33,741 bases of DNA. Origin: Methylocystis sp. (GTDB taxonomy: Bacteria; Pseudomonadota; Alphaproteobacteria; Rhizobiales; Beijerinckiaceae). Positions 7,339 through 17,847 of this stretch are shown piece after piece; the stretch's first letter is position 1, and every line of letters starts with the position of its first letter. The position numbers were made by a program, and so were the translations under genes. The notes under the pieces were generated by a model. It did not search any database. It worked only from the letters and a program-made list of their open reading frames with translations, and was not told the origin of the DNA. The DNA is taken from assembly GCA_022843405.1 (NCBI GenBank), contig JALHNQ010000031.1:5905-39645 (forward strand). The letters are read 5' to 3'.

Positions 7339-8562
7339 ATGACGCGGCGCCTTGAGCCAATACTCTGCGCAAGCATCGATCGACGTCGATTGCTCAGCGC
7401 GTCGATTCACGCTGTCGGCCCACTCTGGCTCCTTGCGGGAGCCCGCGCTAAAGCCGACTCGTTTGAGGCGTTTTTGCAGGGCCTGTGGCCGTCGGCGCAG
7501 GCCGCCGGAGTCTCGCGCGAAACCTTCGACGCGGCGATCGCCGGACTTGCGCCTGACCCGTCGATTTCGACGAAGCCGCGCGCGCAGGCCGAATTCATCG
7601 TCTCGATTCCCGCCTATCTCGCCGGCGCTGTGACGAATGGTCGCGTCTCGCGCGGCCGCGCCGTCGCCGCTGAGCTCGCCGGTCCCTTGGGTCGAGCCCA
7701 GGCGCGCCACGGCGTTCCCAGCGAAATCGTCGTCGCCATTCTGGGCGTCGAAAGCAATTTCGGAACGGCGGCCGGCGGGGCCGACGCGCTGCGCGTCTTG
7801 GCGACGCTCGCCTGGCAGGGCCATCGCGCGGAAACTTTCATCGACGAATTCGTCGCGGCGCTGGTCATGCTCCAAAAGGGCTATGCGACGCGCGCGCAAC
7901 TGCGCGGCTCCTGGGCCGGCGCGATGGGCCAACCGCAATTCATGCCCTCGGCCTATCTTAAATATGCGGAGAGCGATGAAGGCGGCGGTGCGCCCGACAT
8001 CTGGCGCTCGCGCGCCGACTCGGTCGCGTCCATCGCCAATTTCCTGGCGAAGTCCGGCTGGGTCGCCGGATTGCCGGCGGTCATCGAAGTTCGACTGCCG
8101 GAAGGTTTCGCCTATGCGGCGTTCGATCTCGACTTCGCCCGCTGGCGCCAACTCGGCGTCACGCGCGCCGACGGCGGCGCATTGCCGGCAAGCGGCGCCG
8201 CCAGCCTCTTTCTGCCGGCGGGCGCTAGCGGCCCCGCCTTTCTCATCACCGACAATTTCGAAGTCATCCGCCAATACAATACTTCCGACGCCTATGCGAT
8301 GTCGGTCGCGCTGCTCGCCGACCGCATCGCCGGGCGCGACATTCCGCTTACGCCCTGGCCAAAGGTCGCGCCGCTGTCGACCGCCGACGTCAAGACGATG
8401 CAGCAGCTCCTGAGCGCGCGCGGACTCTATCAGGGAACCTTCGACGGCAAGCTCGGCCGCGCGAGCCGCAACGCCGTCCACGCCTTTCAATTGAGCGCGG
8501 GCATTCAACCCGCGGACGGCTTTGCGACCAAAGAGGTTCTGGCGCGGCTGCGCGGCCGTTAG
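7339..8562 (+). CDS. Lytic murein transglycosylase (MltB type) with peptidoglycan-binding domain
   Basis: The enzyme cleaves the MurNAc-GlcNAc bond to give 1,6-anhydro-muropeptides in the periplasm. The 407-residue sequence starts with an export signal containing DRRRLLSAS and a hydrophobic stretch to about 39, which resembles a Tat signal but could be Sec. The catalytic domain follows at about 41-320: ILGVESNFG holds the catalytic Glu138, and GAMGQPQFMPS is the conserved family box. The C-terminal 55 residues (KTMQQLLSARGLY..AVHAFQ) form a PG_binding_1 repeat. AAAGGA lies 7 nt before the ATG. It converges with the patatin gene. Confidence 0.92.
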   Translation: MTRRLEPILCASIDRRRLLSASIHAVGPLWLLAGARAKADSFEAFLQGLWPSAQAAGVSRETFDAAIAGLAPDPSISTKPRAQAEFIVSIPAYLAGAVTNGRVSRGRAVAAELAGPLGRAQARHGVPSEIVVAILGVESNFGTAAGGADALRVLATLAWQGHRAETFIDEFVAALVMLQKGYATRAQLRGSWAGAMGQPQFMPSAYLKYAESDEGGGAPDIWRSRADSVASIANFLAKSGWVAGLPAVIEVRLPEGFAYAAFDLDFARWRQLGVTRADGGALPASGAASLFLPAGASGPAFLITDNFEVIRQYNTSDAYAMSVALLADRIAGRDIPLTPWPKVAPLSTADVKTMQQLLSARGLYQGTFDGKLGRASRNAVHAFQLSAGIQPADGFATKEVLARLRGR

Positions 8563-8609
8563 AGCATTCTTCACTGAAAGGATACCGGTTGGGCGTGGCG
8601 GCGTGCGCC

Positions 8610-9779
8610 TCAATCGCTCAACTCATGTTCGCGGTGCACGTCATGGATGACGACGCCAGTCCCTTCCGGCGGCATGCGCAACCAGTCGCGGCGCGTCAGC
8701 GTTCGCTTCGTGTCGTCGTAACCCTCGCGCCAATGCTCGCGCATCGAGGTTCCCGAAAATTCGTGATCTTTCGACGCCCCTTCATAGGCCTGCTGCTGAT
8801 AGATCAGATGCACGATGGTGATATCCGGAAGCTTACCGAGCTTGTCGCGCAGCTTGCGGTCGTCTTCAGACAATTTGTCGTCGGGGACTTTCATCAGCGC
8901 GTGATAGGTTCGCGTCTTCCATTTGCGCAGAAGGCGATAGACGTCGGTGTTGTATCGTGTTCGCGAGGCGTATGTGATGTCCTTCTGGCGCGACATCACG
9001 TCCTGAATGTCGCGCGGCAGCGCGCCGCGTGAGCTGAACAGATCAACTTGGAAGATCATCATGTTGTGCTCGGTGTCATATTCAAGAATGTGTTGTAGCG
9101 GCGTATTCGAGACGATTCCGCCGTCCCAAAAATAATCGGTGCCAATTTGCACCATTGGAAACGACGGCGGCAGGGCTCCGCTCGCCATGACATGTTCGGG
9201 CCCGACAATCATGTCGTGATTGTCAAAATAAAGGAAGTTTCCGGTCCGGACATTGACGGCGCCGACGGAGAAGCGGGTCTTGCGCGAATTGATCAAGTCG
9301 AAATCCACTAGTTCCAGCAAGGTCTCGCGCAGGGGTTGGGTGTCGTAGTAGCTGAGCGCGTCCTTGGCGCCCGCGAAGGAAAGCCACGGATTGACTTGGC
9401 GGGGCGAGAAGAAACCTGGCTGGCCCAGCGTATGGGTCAGATAGGCGCTGTAGGTGTTGCGCATCTTGCGGAACACGTCGCCGTCAGGGGTGTGAAACCA
9501 GATTTTGCGGTCGGTGATCCGCTCCCAGAAGGTGCGCAGACGTTGCACGCGACGTTCGGGCGGATTGCCGGCGATGATCGACGAATTGATTGCGCCGATC
9601 GACACGCCTGACACCCAGTCAGGTTCGACGCCGGCCTCGTGCAGCGCCTCGAAGACCCCAGCCTGATAGGCCCCCAGCGCGCCTCCGCCCTGCAGAACGA
9701 GCGCGATCTGGTCACACCCTTGGGGCCGCCACCCGTATCCTTGGGCGTCTCTGCTATCGAAAATCGGTATTTTCGTCAC
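8610..9779 (-). CDS. Patatin-like phospholipase with DUF3734-type C-terminus
   Basis: The family hydrolyses acyl esters of lipids with a Ser-Asp dyad. Visible are the oxyanion loop LQGGGALGAYQAG, the nucleophile elbow GVSIG (Ser60 from this start) and the catalytic Asp219 in FWDGG. The C-terminal third, with SRQKDITYASRTR and YEGASKDHEFS, resembles the DUF3734 extension found in bacterial patatins. I prefer the GTG at 9779 because GGAG lies 9 nt ahead; an in-frame TTG at 9824 would add 15 residues but has no good ribosome-binding site. No signal peptide is seen, so it is likely cytosolic or membrane-associated. In related bacteria such genes often accompany PHB metabolism; here phaC is 3 kb away. 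Confidence 0.88.
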   Translation of the reverse strand: MTKIPIFDSRDAQGYGWRPQGCDQIALVLQGGGALGAYQAGVFEALHEAGVEPDWVSGVSIGAINSSIIAGNPPERRVQRLRTFWERITDRKIWFHTPDGDVFRKMRNTYSAYLTHTLGQPGFFSPRQVNPWLSFAGAKDALSYYDTQPLRETLLELVDFDLINSRKTRFSVGAVNVRTGNFLYFDNHDMIVGPEHVMASGALPPSFPMVQIGTDYFWDGGIVSNTPLQHILEYDTEHNMMIFQVDLFSSRGALPRDIQDVMSRQKDITYASRTRYNTDVYRLLRKWKTRTYHALMKVPDDKLSEDDRKLRDKLGKLPDITIVHLIYQQQAYEGASKDHEFSGTSMREHWREGYDDTKRTLTRRDWLRMPPEGTGVVIHDVHREHELSD

Positions 9780-9935
9780 AGGCGCATGCTCCGGTCGACA
9801 CGCTGCTTTGTGGACGTGACGCAACGATGACGCGACGCTCGCGGTTCACTATGCTGGCGTCGGCTCGAATTGCTGCTCTTCCTGGCGGAGACAAGGGATA
9901 TTGTGCGGCGCTCTAGCTGTGCGCCTGCAATAGCT

Positions 9936-10718
9936 TCATATGTCGAGATCGCGGTAGACGGACACTTCCCTTTCGCGCGCGGTTCGCGCCGCGTCGCCGG
10001 CGCGAACCGCGCGCCACACGTCGAAAGCCATCACCAGCGTCGTGAACAGCCCGGATATTTTTCCGATGATGAAGCTGAAGGGAAAGATCAGGCGATCCGG
10101 CGGAATGATGAATTGCCCGCCAAGAAAGATGAGGGCGGCGTTGATGAAATAAGCCGGCCGAAACAGCGATTTTTCCTCCCACGCGCTTTGCGCATAGCTG
10201 CGCGAGTTCTTCTTGACCGCGCGGTTATAGGCGGGATTTGAAAACAGGCCGCCGAACCGCCGTTTGGGGGGAAGCGCATTGGGTCCCGCGAGCAGCGCGC
10301 GATAGCTCTGACGCACCGAGGCGTGCGCGAGCAGTGCGAGCAGGACATTGGCGAGCGTGAACGCAAATTTGAGGTGGACAAAGGAGAAGGAAAGCTGCGC
10401 GGCGAGGTCGACGAAGAAGAGATGGGTAAATGCGTTGAGCACGAAAGCCGAGCGATGATAGCTCGCGCGGTTGATGTCCTGCGTCTTCTCGTCGATGAAG
10501 GCCGCGCCGGCCTTGGTTTCGGCGCGTTCCTTCAGCACCAGACGGTCGTAGTCGTCGGTCTTGAAACGCCTTGCGATTTCTTCGATCGTCTCGTTTGGCG
10601 CGCCGCGCTTGATCTTGAAGGTCGCCTTGCTGAGGAAGGCGGAAATCCGCGTGAAGAGGCCACGCGCCTTGGCGTAATGCGCTGTGACCGAAGTGAGAAA
10701 ATCGGGCTCTCCCGCCAT
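9936..10718 (-). CDS. Membrane protein of unknown function
   Basis: I do not recognise this 260-residue protein. The N-terminal half is hydrophilic and basic (LSKATFKIKRGAPNETIEEIARR). Hydrophobic segments lie at about 95-110 and 113-130 and again near 205-240 (LIFLGGQFIIPPDRLIFPFSFIIGKISGLFTTLVMAF). The ATG at 10718 is preceded by AGGTG; a GTG nine bases upstream is also possible. It stands alone between the patatin gene and divergent pepF. Confidence 0.7.
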   Translation of the reverse strand: MAGEPDFLTSVTAHYAKARGLFTRISAFLSKATFKIKRGAPNETIEEIARRFKTDDYDRLVLKERAETKAGAAFIDEKTQDINRASYHRSAFVLNAFTHLFFVDLAAQLSFSFVHLKFAFTLANVLLALLAHASVRQSYRALLAGPNALPPKRRFGGLFSNPAYNRAVKKNSRSYAQSAWEEKSLFRPAYFINAALIFLGGQFIIPPDRLIFPFSFIIGKISGLFTTLVMAFDVWRAVRAGDAARTAREREVSVYRDLDI

Positions 10719-10885
10719 TGCGCGCACCTAAGCTGAATCTCTCGTCGCCACATTTATAGCGGCATCGCGCGCCGGCGCCGACCCTCGCCGAAGGTTGATC
10801 CGGTTCGGTCTCTTGCCCTATTTAAGCTTCTCTGATCCTCGCGCCTCCGCGTCCAGGAGTCGCCCACCCCTTGAGATATCCCGCC

Positions 10886-12727
10886 ATGTTCAGTGCTTTT
10901 TCGACGCCTCGCTCGATCGCCGAAGCCGCCGCGCCCGCCCAGGGGACGGAAGCGTTGCCGGAATGGAATCTCGCCGATCTTTATCCGGCGACCGATTCGC
11001 CGCAGGTCGCGGCCGATCTCGCCAGGGCCGCGCAGGAGGTCGCGCAATTCGGCAAGGAATATCGCGGCCGGCTCCAGTCGATTGCGCAAGGCGCCAACGC
11101 CAGCGCCGAGCTTGGCGCGGCGGTCGAGCGGTATGAAGCGCTGCAGGACTTGCTTGGTCGGCTGATGTCCTTCGCCGGCCTTCTCTATAGCGGCGATACG
11201 ACCGATCCTGTACGCGCCAAATTTTACGGCGACGTGCAGGAGAAAGTCACCAACGCCTCGGCGCAGCTTCTCTTTTTTCAGCTCGAGCTCAATCGCTTGG
11301 ACGACGCGACATTGATGGCGGCGGCGAGCATGGCGCCGCTGTCGCGCTGGAAACCCTGGCTGGAAGACATCCGCAAGGAAAAGCCTCACGAACTCGAGGA
11401 CAAGCTGGAAGAGCTTTTCCACGAAAAATACATTTCAGGCGCGGCCGCCTGGAATCGCCTCTTCGATGAAACGATCGCCGCTCTGCGCTTCAAGGTCGGC
11501 GGCGAGGAACTTGCGATCGAACCGGTGCTCAATCTCATGCAGGATCAGCGCGGAGAAACTCGGCGCGAAGCGGCCGAAGCGATCGGCCAGACGCTGAAAA
11601 GCAATCTGCGCACCTTCTCCCTGATCACCAATACTTTGGCGAAAGACAAGGAAATCTCCGATCGCTGGCGCGGCTTTGAGGACGTTGCCGACTCGCGCCA
11701 TCTCTCCAATCGCGTCGAACGAGAGGTCGTCGAGGCGCTCGCGCAGGCGGTGGAGGCTGCGCATCCGCGCCTGTCGCATCGCTATTACAAGCTCAAGGCG
11801 AAATGGTTCGGCCAGGATGCGCTCGACTATTGGGATCGCAGCGCGCCGCTGCCGGCTGCGCCCGCGAAGCGCTATTCCTGGCCCGAGGCGCGCGAAATCG
11901 TGCTTGACGCCTACAATGGTTTTGCGCCGCGCATGGCGGAGATCGCCGGGCGTTTCTTCGAGAGAAACTGGATCGACGCGCCGGTGCGCCCCGGCAAGGC
12001 GCCGGGCGCCTTCGCGCATCCGACGGTTCCGTCCGCCCATCCCTATGTGCTGCTGAATTTTCAGGGAAAGACCCGCGACGTGATGACGCTCGCGCATGAG
12101 CTCGGCCATGGCGTGCATCAGGTGCTTGCGGCGCGACAGGGCGCCTTGATGGCGCCGACGCCGCTCACGCTCGCCGAGACGGCGTCGGTCTTCGGCGAAA
12201 TGCTGACCTTCCGCGCGCTCATCGCGCAGGCGTCGGACAAGGCGCAGAAGCGCGCGCTGCTCGCCTCGAAAGTCGAGGACATGCTCAACACCGTCGTACG
12301 GCAAATGGCGTTCTACGCCTTCGAGCGAAAGGTTCATAACGAACGGCGCGAGGGCGAACTGACCGCCGACCAGATTTGCGAATTATGGATGAGCGTCCAG
12401 GGCGAAAGCCTCGGCCCTTCGATCCGGCTGGGGCCTGGCTATGAAACCTTCTGGGCCTATATTCCGCATTTCATCCATTCGCCGTTCTATGTCTATGCCT
12501 ACGCTTTCGGCGATTGCCTGGTGAATTCGCTCTATGGCGTCTACCAGAAGGCGCATGAAGGCTTCGCCGAGCGCTATTTTGCGTTGCTCGAAGCGGGCGG
12601 CGCCAAGCCATACGCCGAGCTTCTCAAGCCCTTCGGATTGGACGCGCGGGATCCGGCGTTCTGGAACATCGGCCTCGAAATGATCGAGGGCCTGATTGCC
12701 GAACTCGAGGCGATGGAGGACGCGTAA
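10886..12727 (+). CDS. pepF: M3-family oligoendopeptidase F
   Basis: This 613-residue zinc metallopeptidase would cut oligopeptides in the cytosol. The zinc site is LAHELGHGVHQ with His404, Glu405 and His408, and the third ligand Glu431 in LAETASVFGE, which is the M3 spacing. The N-terminal helical domain (PEWNLADLYP at about 23-32, a common PepF opening) and the C-terminal LGPGYETFWAYIPHFIHSPFYVYAYAFG region complete the fold. I chose the ATG at 10886, with TTGAGA 9 nt upstream, over a TTG at 10871. It is monocistronic and closed by the hairpin at 12758-12783. Confidence 0.93.
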   Translation: MFSAFSTPRSIAEAAAPAQGTEALPEWNLADLYPATDSPQVAADLARAAQEVAQFGKEYRGRLQSIAQGANASAELGAAVERYEALQDLLGRLMSFAGLLYSGDTTDPVRAKFYGDVQEKVTNASAQLLFFQLELNRLDDATLMAAASMAPLSRWKPWLEDIRKEKPHELEDKLEELFHEKYISGAAAWNRLFDETIAALRFKVGGEELAIEPVLNLMQDQRGETRREAAEAIGQTLKSNLRTFSLITNTLAKDKEISDRWRGFEDVADSRHLSNRVEREVVEALAQAVEAAHPRLSHRYYKLKAKWFGQDALDYWDRSAPLPAAPAKRYSWPEAREIVLDAYNGFAPRMAEIAGRFFERNWIDAPVRPGKAPGAFAHPTVPSAHPYVLLNFQGKTRDVMTLAHELGHGVHQVLAARQGALMAPTPLTLAETASVFGEMLTFRALIAQASDKAQKRALLASKVEDMLNTVVRQMAFYAFERKVHNERREGELTADQICELWMSVQGESLGPSIRLGPGYETFWAYIPHFIHSPFYVYAYAFGDCLVNSLYGVYQKAHEGFAERYFALLEAGGAKPYAELLKPFGLDARDPAFWNIGLEMIEGLIAELEAMEDA

Positions 12728-12757
12728 TCGGCGCGATACGACACGCGCGCCAAACTA

Positions 12758-12783
12758 AAACGCCGGCGTTGAGCCGGCGTTTG
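12758..12783. terminator. Terminator between convergent pepF and the small exported protein gene
   Basis: AAACGCCGGC (12758-12767) pairs with GCCGGCGTTTG (12773-12783) around GTTGA. The A-run before and T-rich stretch after make it work in both directions. Confidence 0.8.
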
Positions 12784-12809
12784 TTGTTGGAAGAAGCTGT
12801 GTCAGGCGC

Positions 12810-13181
12810 TTAATTCTGGCCGCCTCTGATCACGATTATTTCGCCGTCGCAGGCAGCTTCGCCAATATATACGTTGTGGGCGCCCTCGACGGGCTTACCG
12901 GTCCATACGCAATTCTTCTTGGAATCGGTGCGGTCCACGAGTTTGATCTTGTAAGCGCCGCCCGCGAGTTCGCCCTCAAGCTTGTAGGTCAGCACGGAGC
13001 CGTTATCGAGTTGCAATTCGCCCTTGCCGGAAACCTTGTCGCCTTCCGTCGCGACAGTCCAGGTGCCCTGCGCGCGCTTGATGCCTGCCTTATTCGCTTC
13101 GGTCACGTTCCACTGCGCGGCATAGGCCGATGCGCTAAAGGCGACGGCGGCAAGGGCCGTCGTCAAAGCAAGCTTGATCAT
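12810..13181 (-). CDS. Small exported protein of unknown function
   Basis: From the ATG at 13181 the product has 123 residues, starting with a signal peptide (MIKLALTTALAAVAFSASAYA) cut before AQWNVTEA. GGGAG lies about 9 nt upstream, which decides this start over the ATG at 13196. The mature part looks like a small beta-rich domain: WTVATEGDKVSGKGELQL, then YKLEGEL. Two cysteines (KKNCVWTG and GEAACDGE) probably form a disulfide. I do not recognise a named family. It converges with pepF and shares its terminator. Confidence 0.75.
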   Translation of the reverse strand: MIKLALTTALAAVAFSASAYAAQWNVTEANKAGIKRAQGTWTVATEGDKVSGKGELQLDNGSVLTYKLEGELAGGAYKIKLVDRTDSKKNCVWTGKPVEGAHNVYIGEAACDGEIIVIRGGQN

Positions 13182-13385
13182 TTTTTGTGCTCCCATAGAG
13201 TGTTGTGATGAGCAGCATATCGGCCGCAGCGCCAACTGGGGCTTGTGAAATGCGGCTATCAAGCCTTTTTTTGCGTCCGTGCGTTAAGACGCGCGAACGA
13301 CGGCGGCACCTCACGTGATATGCCACAGGAAGTCAATTAATTTCGCCTAGACTAACGTCAAGCGCTCGGCGTCAAGGGAAGTCAA

Positions 13386-14051
13386 ATGACCGAAGAAAAC
13401 TGGCGTCGTGTGGACGACTATATCGCCGCGGCGCTGATTTCCGAAGAAGAAGCACAGGAAGAAACGCTCGCCGTCAATGCGCGCGAAAATCTTCCGGCGA
13501 TCGACGTTTCGCCGCCACAAGGTAAGTTGCTGCATCTGCTCGCCTATGCGATCGGCGCAAGACACATTCTCGAAATCGGAACGCTCGGCGGCTATTCGAC
13601 GATCTGGCTGGCGCGCGCGGTGGGCGACGGCGGCATGGTTGTCACCTTCGAAGTAGATCCGCGGCATGCGGAGGTCGCCCGCGACAATATCACGCGTGAA
13701 GGAATGAGCGCGCGCGTCGATCTGCGCGTGGGTCCGGCGCTCGCAATGTTGCCGCTGCTGGTGGCCGAGCGTCCGGAGCCTTTCGACCTCACCTTCATCG
13801 ACGCCGACAAGCCCAACAACGCGGCCTATTTCGCCTATGCGCTGAAGCTGTCGCGGCCAGGCGCGCTGATCATCGTCGACAATGTCGTGCGGGAAGGCGC
13901 GGTCGCCGACCCTTCGAAAACCGACGGCGGCGCGCTCGGCGCGCGCGCCTTGTTCGAGGCCGTGGCCGCGGAAAGGCGAGTCGAGGCGACGGCGGTGCAA
14001 ACCGTCGGCGCCAAGGGGTGGGATGGCTTCCTTATCGCCCGCGTCACATAG
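13386..14051 (+). CDS. SAM-dependent O-methyltransferase (family 3, COMT-like)
   Basis: The 221-residue protein matches the caffeoyl-CoA/catechol O-methyltransferase family. The SAM-binding motif EIGTLGGYST is at 63-72, the acidic SAM ligand region FEVDPRH at 88-94, and the metal-binding residues are visible as Asp139 and Asp141 (FIDADK) and Asp165-Asn166 (IVDNVV). The family methylates vicinal hydroxyls with a divalent cation; the substrate here is unknown. GGGAAG lies 5 nt before the ATG. Downstream a 10-bp hairpin closes the gene. Nothing next to it suggests a pathway. Confidence 0.9.
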   Translation: MTEENWRRVDDYIAAALISEEEAQEETLAVNARENLPAIDVSPPQGKLLHLLAYAIGARHILEIGTLGGYSTIWLARAVGDGGMVVTFEVDPRHAEVARDNITREGMSARVDLRVGPALAMLPLLVAERPEPFDLTFIDADKPNNAAYFAYALKLSRPGALIIVDNVVREGAVADPSKTDGGALGARALFEAVAAERRVEATAVQTVGAKGWDGFLIARVT

Positions 14052-14064
14052 CCGCCGGGCCACG

Positions 14065-14095
14065 CCGCCTTTGGACGCAGTCCGCCCAAAGGCGG
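14065..14095. terminator. Hairpin between convergent O-methyltransferase and repeat-protein genes
   Basis: CCGCCTTTGG (14065-14074) pairs perfectly with CCAAAGGCGG (14086-14095), loop 11 nt. There is no T-run, so termination is likely but not certain. Confidence 0.5.
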
Positions 14096-14133
14096 ATAAC
14101 GCGCTCAATCACGAGCGTCGGCGGCAACCGCTT

Positions 14134-14586
14134 CTAGACGCTTTCGAAAGCCCTTTTCGGGCCGCGCCGTTTTCGGGGCAGGGGCGCGCCGTCGGCGCCG
14201 AAAAACGCCGCTTCGACCTGGTTGCCGCGGTCGTCATAGCGCCAGGAGATCCGGGCCGCGCCTAAATCCTTGCGGACCGTCGGCTTCCCTTCGGCGTTAA
14301 AATAGGCCTCTTCGACCTGATTGCCCTTGGCGTCATAGAAGCGCGCCACCCGGGCGGCGCCCAGGCTCTTGCGCTTCATCGGGCGCCCGTCATGGTCAAA
14401 ATAGGTCTCGACGACCTCCACCCGTCCGCGCGTCGGCGCCGGGTCGGCGATGGCTTCGGGCGTCACGCGAATGTCGCCGTCGCTTGCGGCGGTGAGCTTC
14501 CCGTTCTGGGAGCAGCGCCGCTCTCCTGAGCCGGCGCGACGCGTCGTCTTAACGAGGCGCGTCGCCGAATGAGTTTTCTGTTCCAT
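14134..14586 (-). CDS. Tandem-repeat protein of unknown function (33-residue units)
   Basis: The 150-residue product (ATG at 14586; an in-frame ATG at 14619 is an alternative) has a basic N-terminus and then a tandem repeat. Units start at about 60, 93 and 126, the last one partial, and share the pattern YF..(E/D)G.P..RK.LGAAR...YD..GNQVE. The short YD/GN motifs recall RHS/YD-type or WG-like beta repeats, but I cannot assign a family. No signal peptide or membrane segment is seen from this start. The C-terminus is strongly basic (RKRRGPKR). Confidence 0.65.
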   Translation of the reverse strand: MEQKTHSATRLVKTTRRAGSGERRCSQNGKLTAASDGDIRVTPEAIADPAPTRGRVEVVETYFDHDGRPMKRKSLGAARVARFYDAKGNQVEEAYFNAEGKPTVRKDLGAARISWRYDDRGNQVEAAFFGADGAPLPRKRRGPKRAFESV

Positions 14587-14755
14587 GATCCCAAATCGCT
14601 GGGCGGTCCGATGGCTCATCGCTGCCGCCAGTCTGAAAACTGAGCGGCGCATGCGCGCTAGACGACGCATGCCGACAAACGACGGAAACGCTGTTCTGAC
14701 TCCCCGGCGCCGCTTGCCGGCGCATCGGGCGTTAGGCCGCAGACTGCGGCAAGCG

Positions 14756-15154
14756 TCAGATCAGGACCGGAGGCGCGCGGGAGCCGAGAGGCGGAGTCGA
14801 CGCCTCGGGGGACAGGGAGGTCTCGTCAAAGGCGAGCTTGATCGTCGAAAAGGACGCCGGCGGATGAGTCTCGCCCACGAAGGCCGAGGCCGCCGTCGCG
14901 CCGCCAAACGACGCGCAATGCACCACGCAACAGACGTCGCCGCCTTGCCGCGCCGGGCGCGCCGGCGTCGCGGGATCGCTAGAAAGCGGTCCGGATGATT
15001 TGTTGAAGCAAATGGCGTTGGCGAAAAGGCCCGAAGCGCGCCCGCTGAACGAGACGCCAATTGCGAAGCCTTGTAAAACAAGCATATAGGCGACGAGCAG
15101 GGTAACTGCCGTCGATCCACACTGCCATGTCTTGACGTCGCCGCGACCGCTCAT
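14756..15154 (-). CDS. DUF2946-like small membrane protein
   Basis: This 132-residue protein has an N-terminal membrane segment at about 17-36 and a Cys-rich middle (GGDVCCVVHC at 71-80). It ends in GSRAPPVLI, close to the R-x-PP tail of DUF2946 proteins, which are often found near copper or other metal genes. No metal transport genes are adjacent, so a metal role is only a family hint. The Cys-Cys-x-x-His-Cys cluster could bind metal. The call rests on layout, not on a clear motif, and the ATG at 15154 lacks a strong Shine-Dalgarno. Confidence 0.6.
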   Translation of the reverse strand: MSGRGDVKTWQCGSTAVTLLVAYMLVLQGFAIGVSFSGRASGLFANAICFNKSSGPLSSDPATPARPARQGGDVCCVVHCASFGGATAASAFVGETHPPASFSTIKLAFDETSLSPEASTPPLGSRAPPVLI

Positions 15155-15204
15155 AGCGGGTCAAGCTATTCACTGAATCTGTTAAGGTCAATGGCGGCGC
15201 AAGA

Positions 15205-16894
<1,690 letters not shown>

Positions 16895-16929
16895 TCAACG
16901 CTCCAAGCGACATTCGGAAATATTGGCCC

Positions 16930-16977
16930 AAAAGCCGTTAAGGAGAACGTTCTCCCTATCGGCCCATCACGGCTTTT
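16930..16977. repeat. Nested palindrome between rpmA and the GNAT gene
   Basis: An outer inverted repeat AAAAGCCGT (16930-16938) / ACGGCTTTT (16969-16977) encloses a perfect 14-bp palindrome GGAGAACGTTCTCC (16942-16955). The outer arms with their A and T runs look like a bidirectional terminator. The inner palindrome could equally be an operator for a dimeric regulator. Confidence 0.5.
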
Positions 16978-17079
16978 CCGGACATCTCGCCTGGAACGTT
17001 TCCCGCCTGGATCGCCAGCAAGCGGGTCGAGACGACCGTCATCCGCCGAAATGATCGGCGGCAGGTCGTCCCCTACCGC

Positions 17080-17343
17080 CTACTCCGCGGCTGGCGTCGG
17101 GGCTACCGATACGCTCGAACGTCCGCCGCTTGACTTAAATTCGACGACACCTTCGACCAGGGCGAAAAGCGTGTGGTCCTTACCCATGCCGACGTTGCGG
17201 CCGGGATGCCATTTGGTCCCGCGCTGGCGCACAATGATATTGCCGCCGACGACCGATTCGCCGCCGAATTTCTTGACGCCGAGGCGCCGCCCGTCCGAAT
17301 CGCGGCCGTTGCGCGACGAGCCGCCTGCCTTCTTGTGAGCCAT
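17080..17343 (-). CDS. rpmA: 50S ribosomal protein L27
   Basis: The 87-residue product starts [16 protein letters not shown], the classic L27 opening that reaches the peptidyl-transferase centre, and continues with GVKKFGGE and [20 protein letters not shown]. Because it starts at MAHKK, it lacks the cleavable N-terminal extension found in Firmicutes. It is 60 bp downstream of rplU on the same strand, the universal order. Confidence 0.98.
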   Translation of the reverse strand: MAHKKAGGSSRNGRDSDGRRLGVKKFGGESVVGGNIIVRQRGTKWHPGRNVGMGKDHTLFALVEGVVEFKSSGGRSSVSVAPTPAAE

Positions 17344-17403
17344 TGTTTCGCTCCGATTGTCCTATGCGGCTGCGCCGCTTTTTGCCTGTGTCGCGAGAGG
17401 ACG

Positions 17404-17712
17404 TTAGCCCTCGATCGCGGTGATTTTCACAAGCGTCAGGTCCTGACGATGACCGCGCTTGCGCTTTGAATTCTGCCGCCGACGCTTTTTGAAAGCGATC
17501 GACTTGGCGCTGCGCGTCTGCTCGGCGATCTCGCCCGACACTTTCGCGCCAGCCACCGTCGGCGCGCCAATCCTGGGGCTGTCGCCGCCGAGCATCAGCA
17601 CTTCGTCGAAAGTGACGGCGTCGCCCGGCGCGCCGTCGAGCGCCATGACGGTGATCACGTCCCCGGCGGCGACGCTATATTGCTTGCCGCCTGTTTTGAT
17701 GACTGCGAACAT
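17404..17712 (-). CDS. rplU: 50S ribosomal protein L21
   Basis: The 102-residue protein matches L21: [18 protein letters not shown] at the start, then [10 protein letters not shown] and the basic C-terminal [16 protein letters not shown] segment that binds 23S rRNA. It is the first gene of rplU-rpmA-GNAT-obgE. A promoter with a perfect -35 box lies about 140-165 bp upstream and two hairpins, one with a T-run, stand in the leader, which suggests attenuation. A transposable element sits immediately beyond the promoter. Confidence 0.98.
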   Translation of the reverse strand: MFAVIKTGGKQYSVAAGDVITVMALDGAPGDAVTFDEVLMLGGDSPRIGAPTVAGAKVSGEIAEQTRSAKSIAFKKRRRQNSKRKRGHRQDLTLVKITAIEG

Positions 17713-17810
17713 CTTTTTGTCCTGTGTTCGTTCCGGCTCTGGCGTTTCCGCCGGCCGGCTTCTTGGCAGTTGATTTTATTTCGCTTCGATATTGCGCAAA
17801 GGCGCAAATG

Positions 17811-17833
17811 AAAAACGCGGCGAAACCGCCGCG
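17811..17833 (-). terminator. Intrinsic-terminator-like hairpin in the rplU leader
   Basis: On the minus strand CGCGGCG (17833-17827), loop GTTT, CGCCGCG (17822-17816) is followed by TTTTT (17815-17811): a textbook intrinsic terminator. It lies downstream of the apparent rplU promoter and about 100 bp before the ATG. A second small stem, TTGCGC/GCGCAA (17807-17792), follows and could take part in an alternative fold. Confidence 0.6.
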
Positions 17834-17847
17834 CCGAAGCGGAGAAC

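Noticed and set aside
7336-8613. Long minus-strand open frame opposite the lytic transglycosylase
   Set aside because: Arg/Ala/Gly-rich shadow; the plus strand encodes MltB and PG-binding motifs in order.
11435-12337. Minus-strand open frame of 300 codons inside pepF
   Set aside because: Antisense shadow of a well-conserved M3 peptidase; no motif and no ribosome-binding site.
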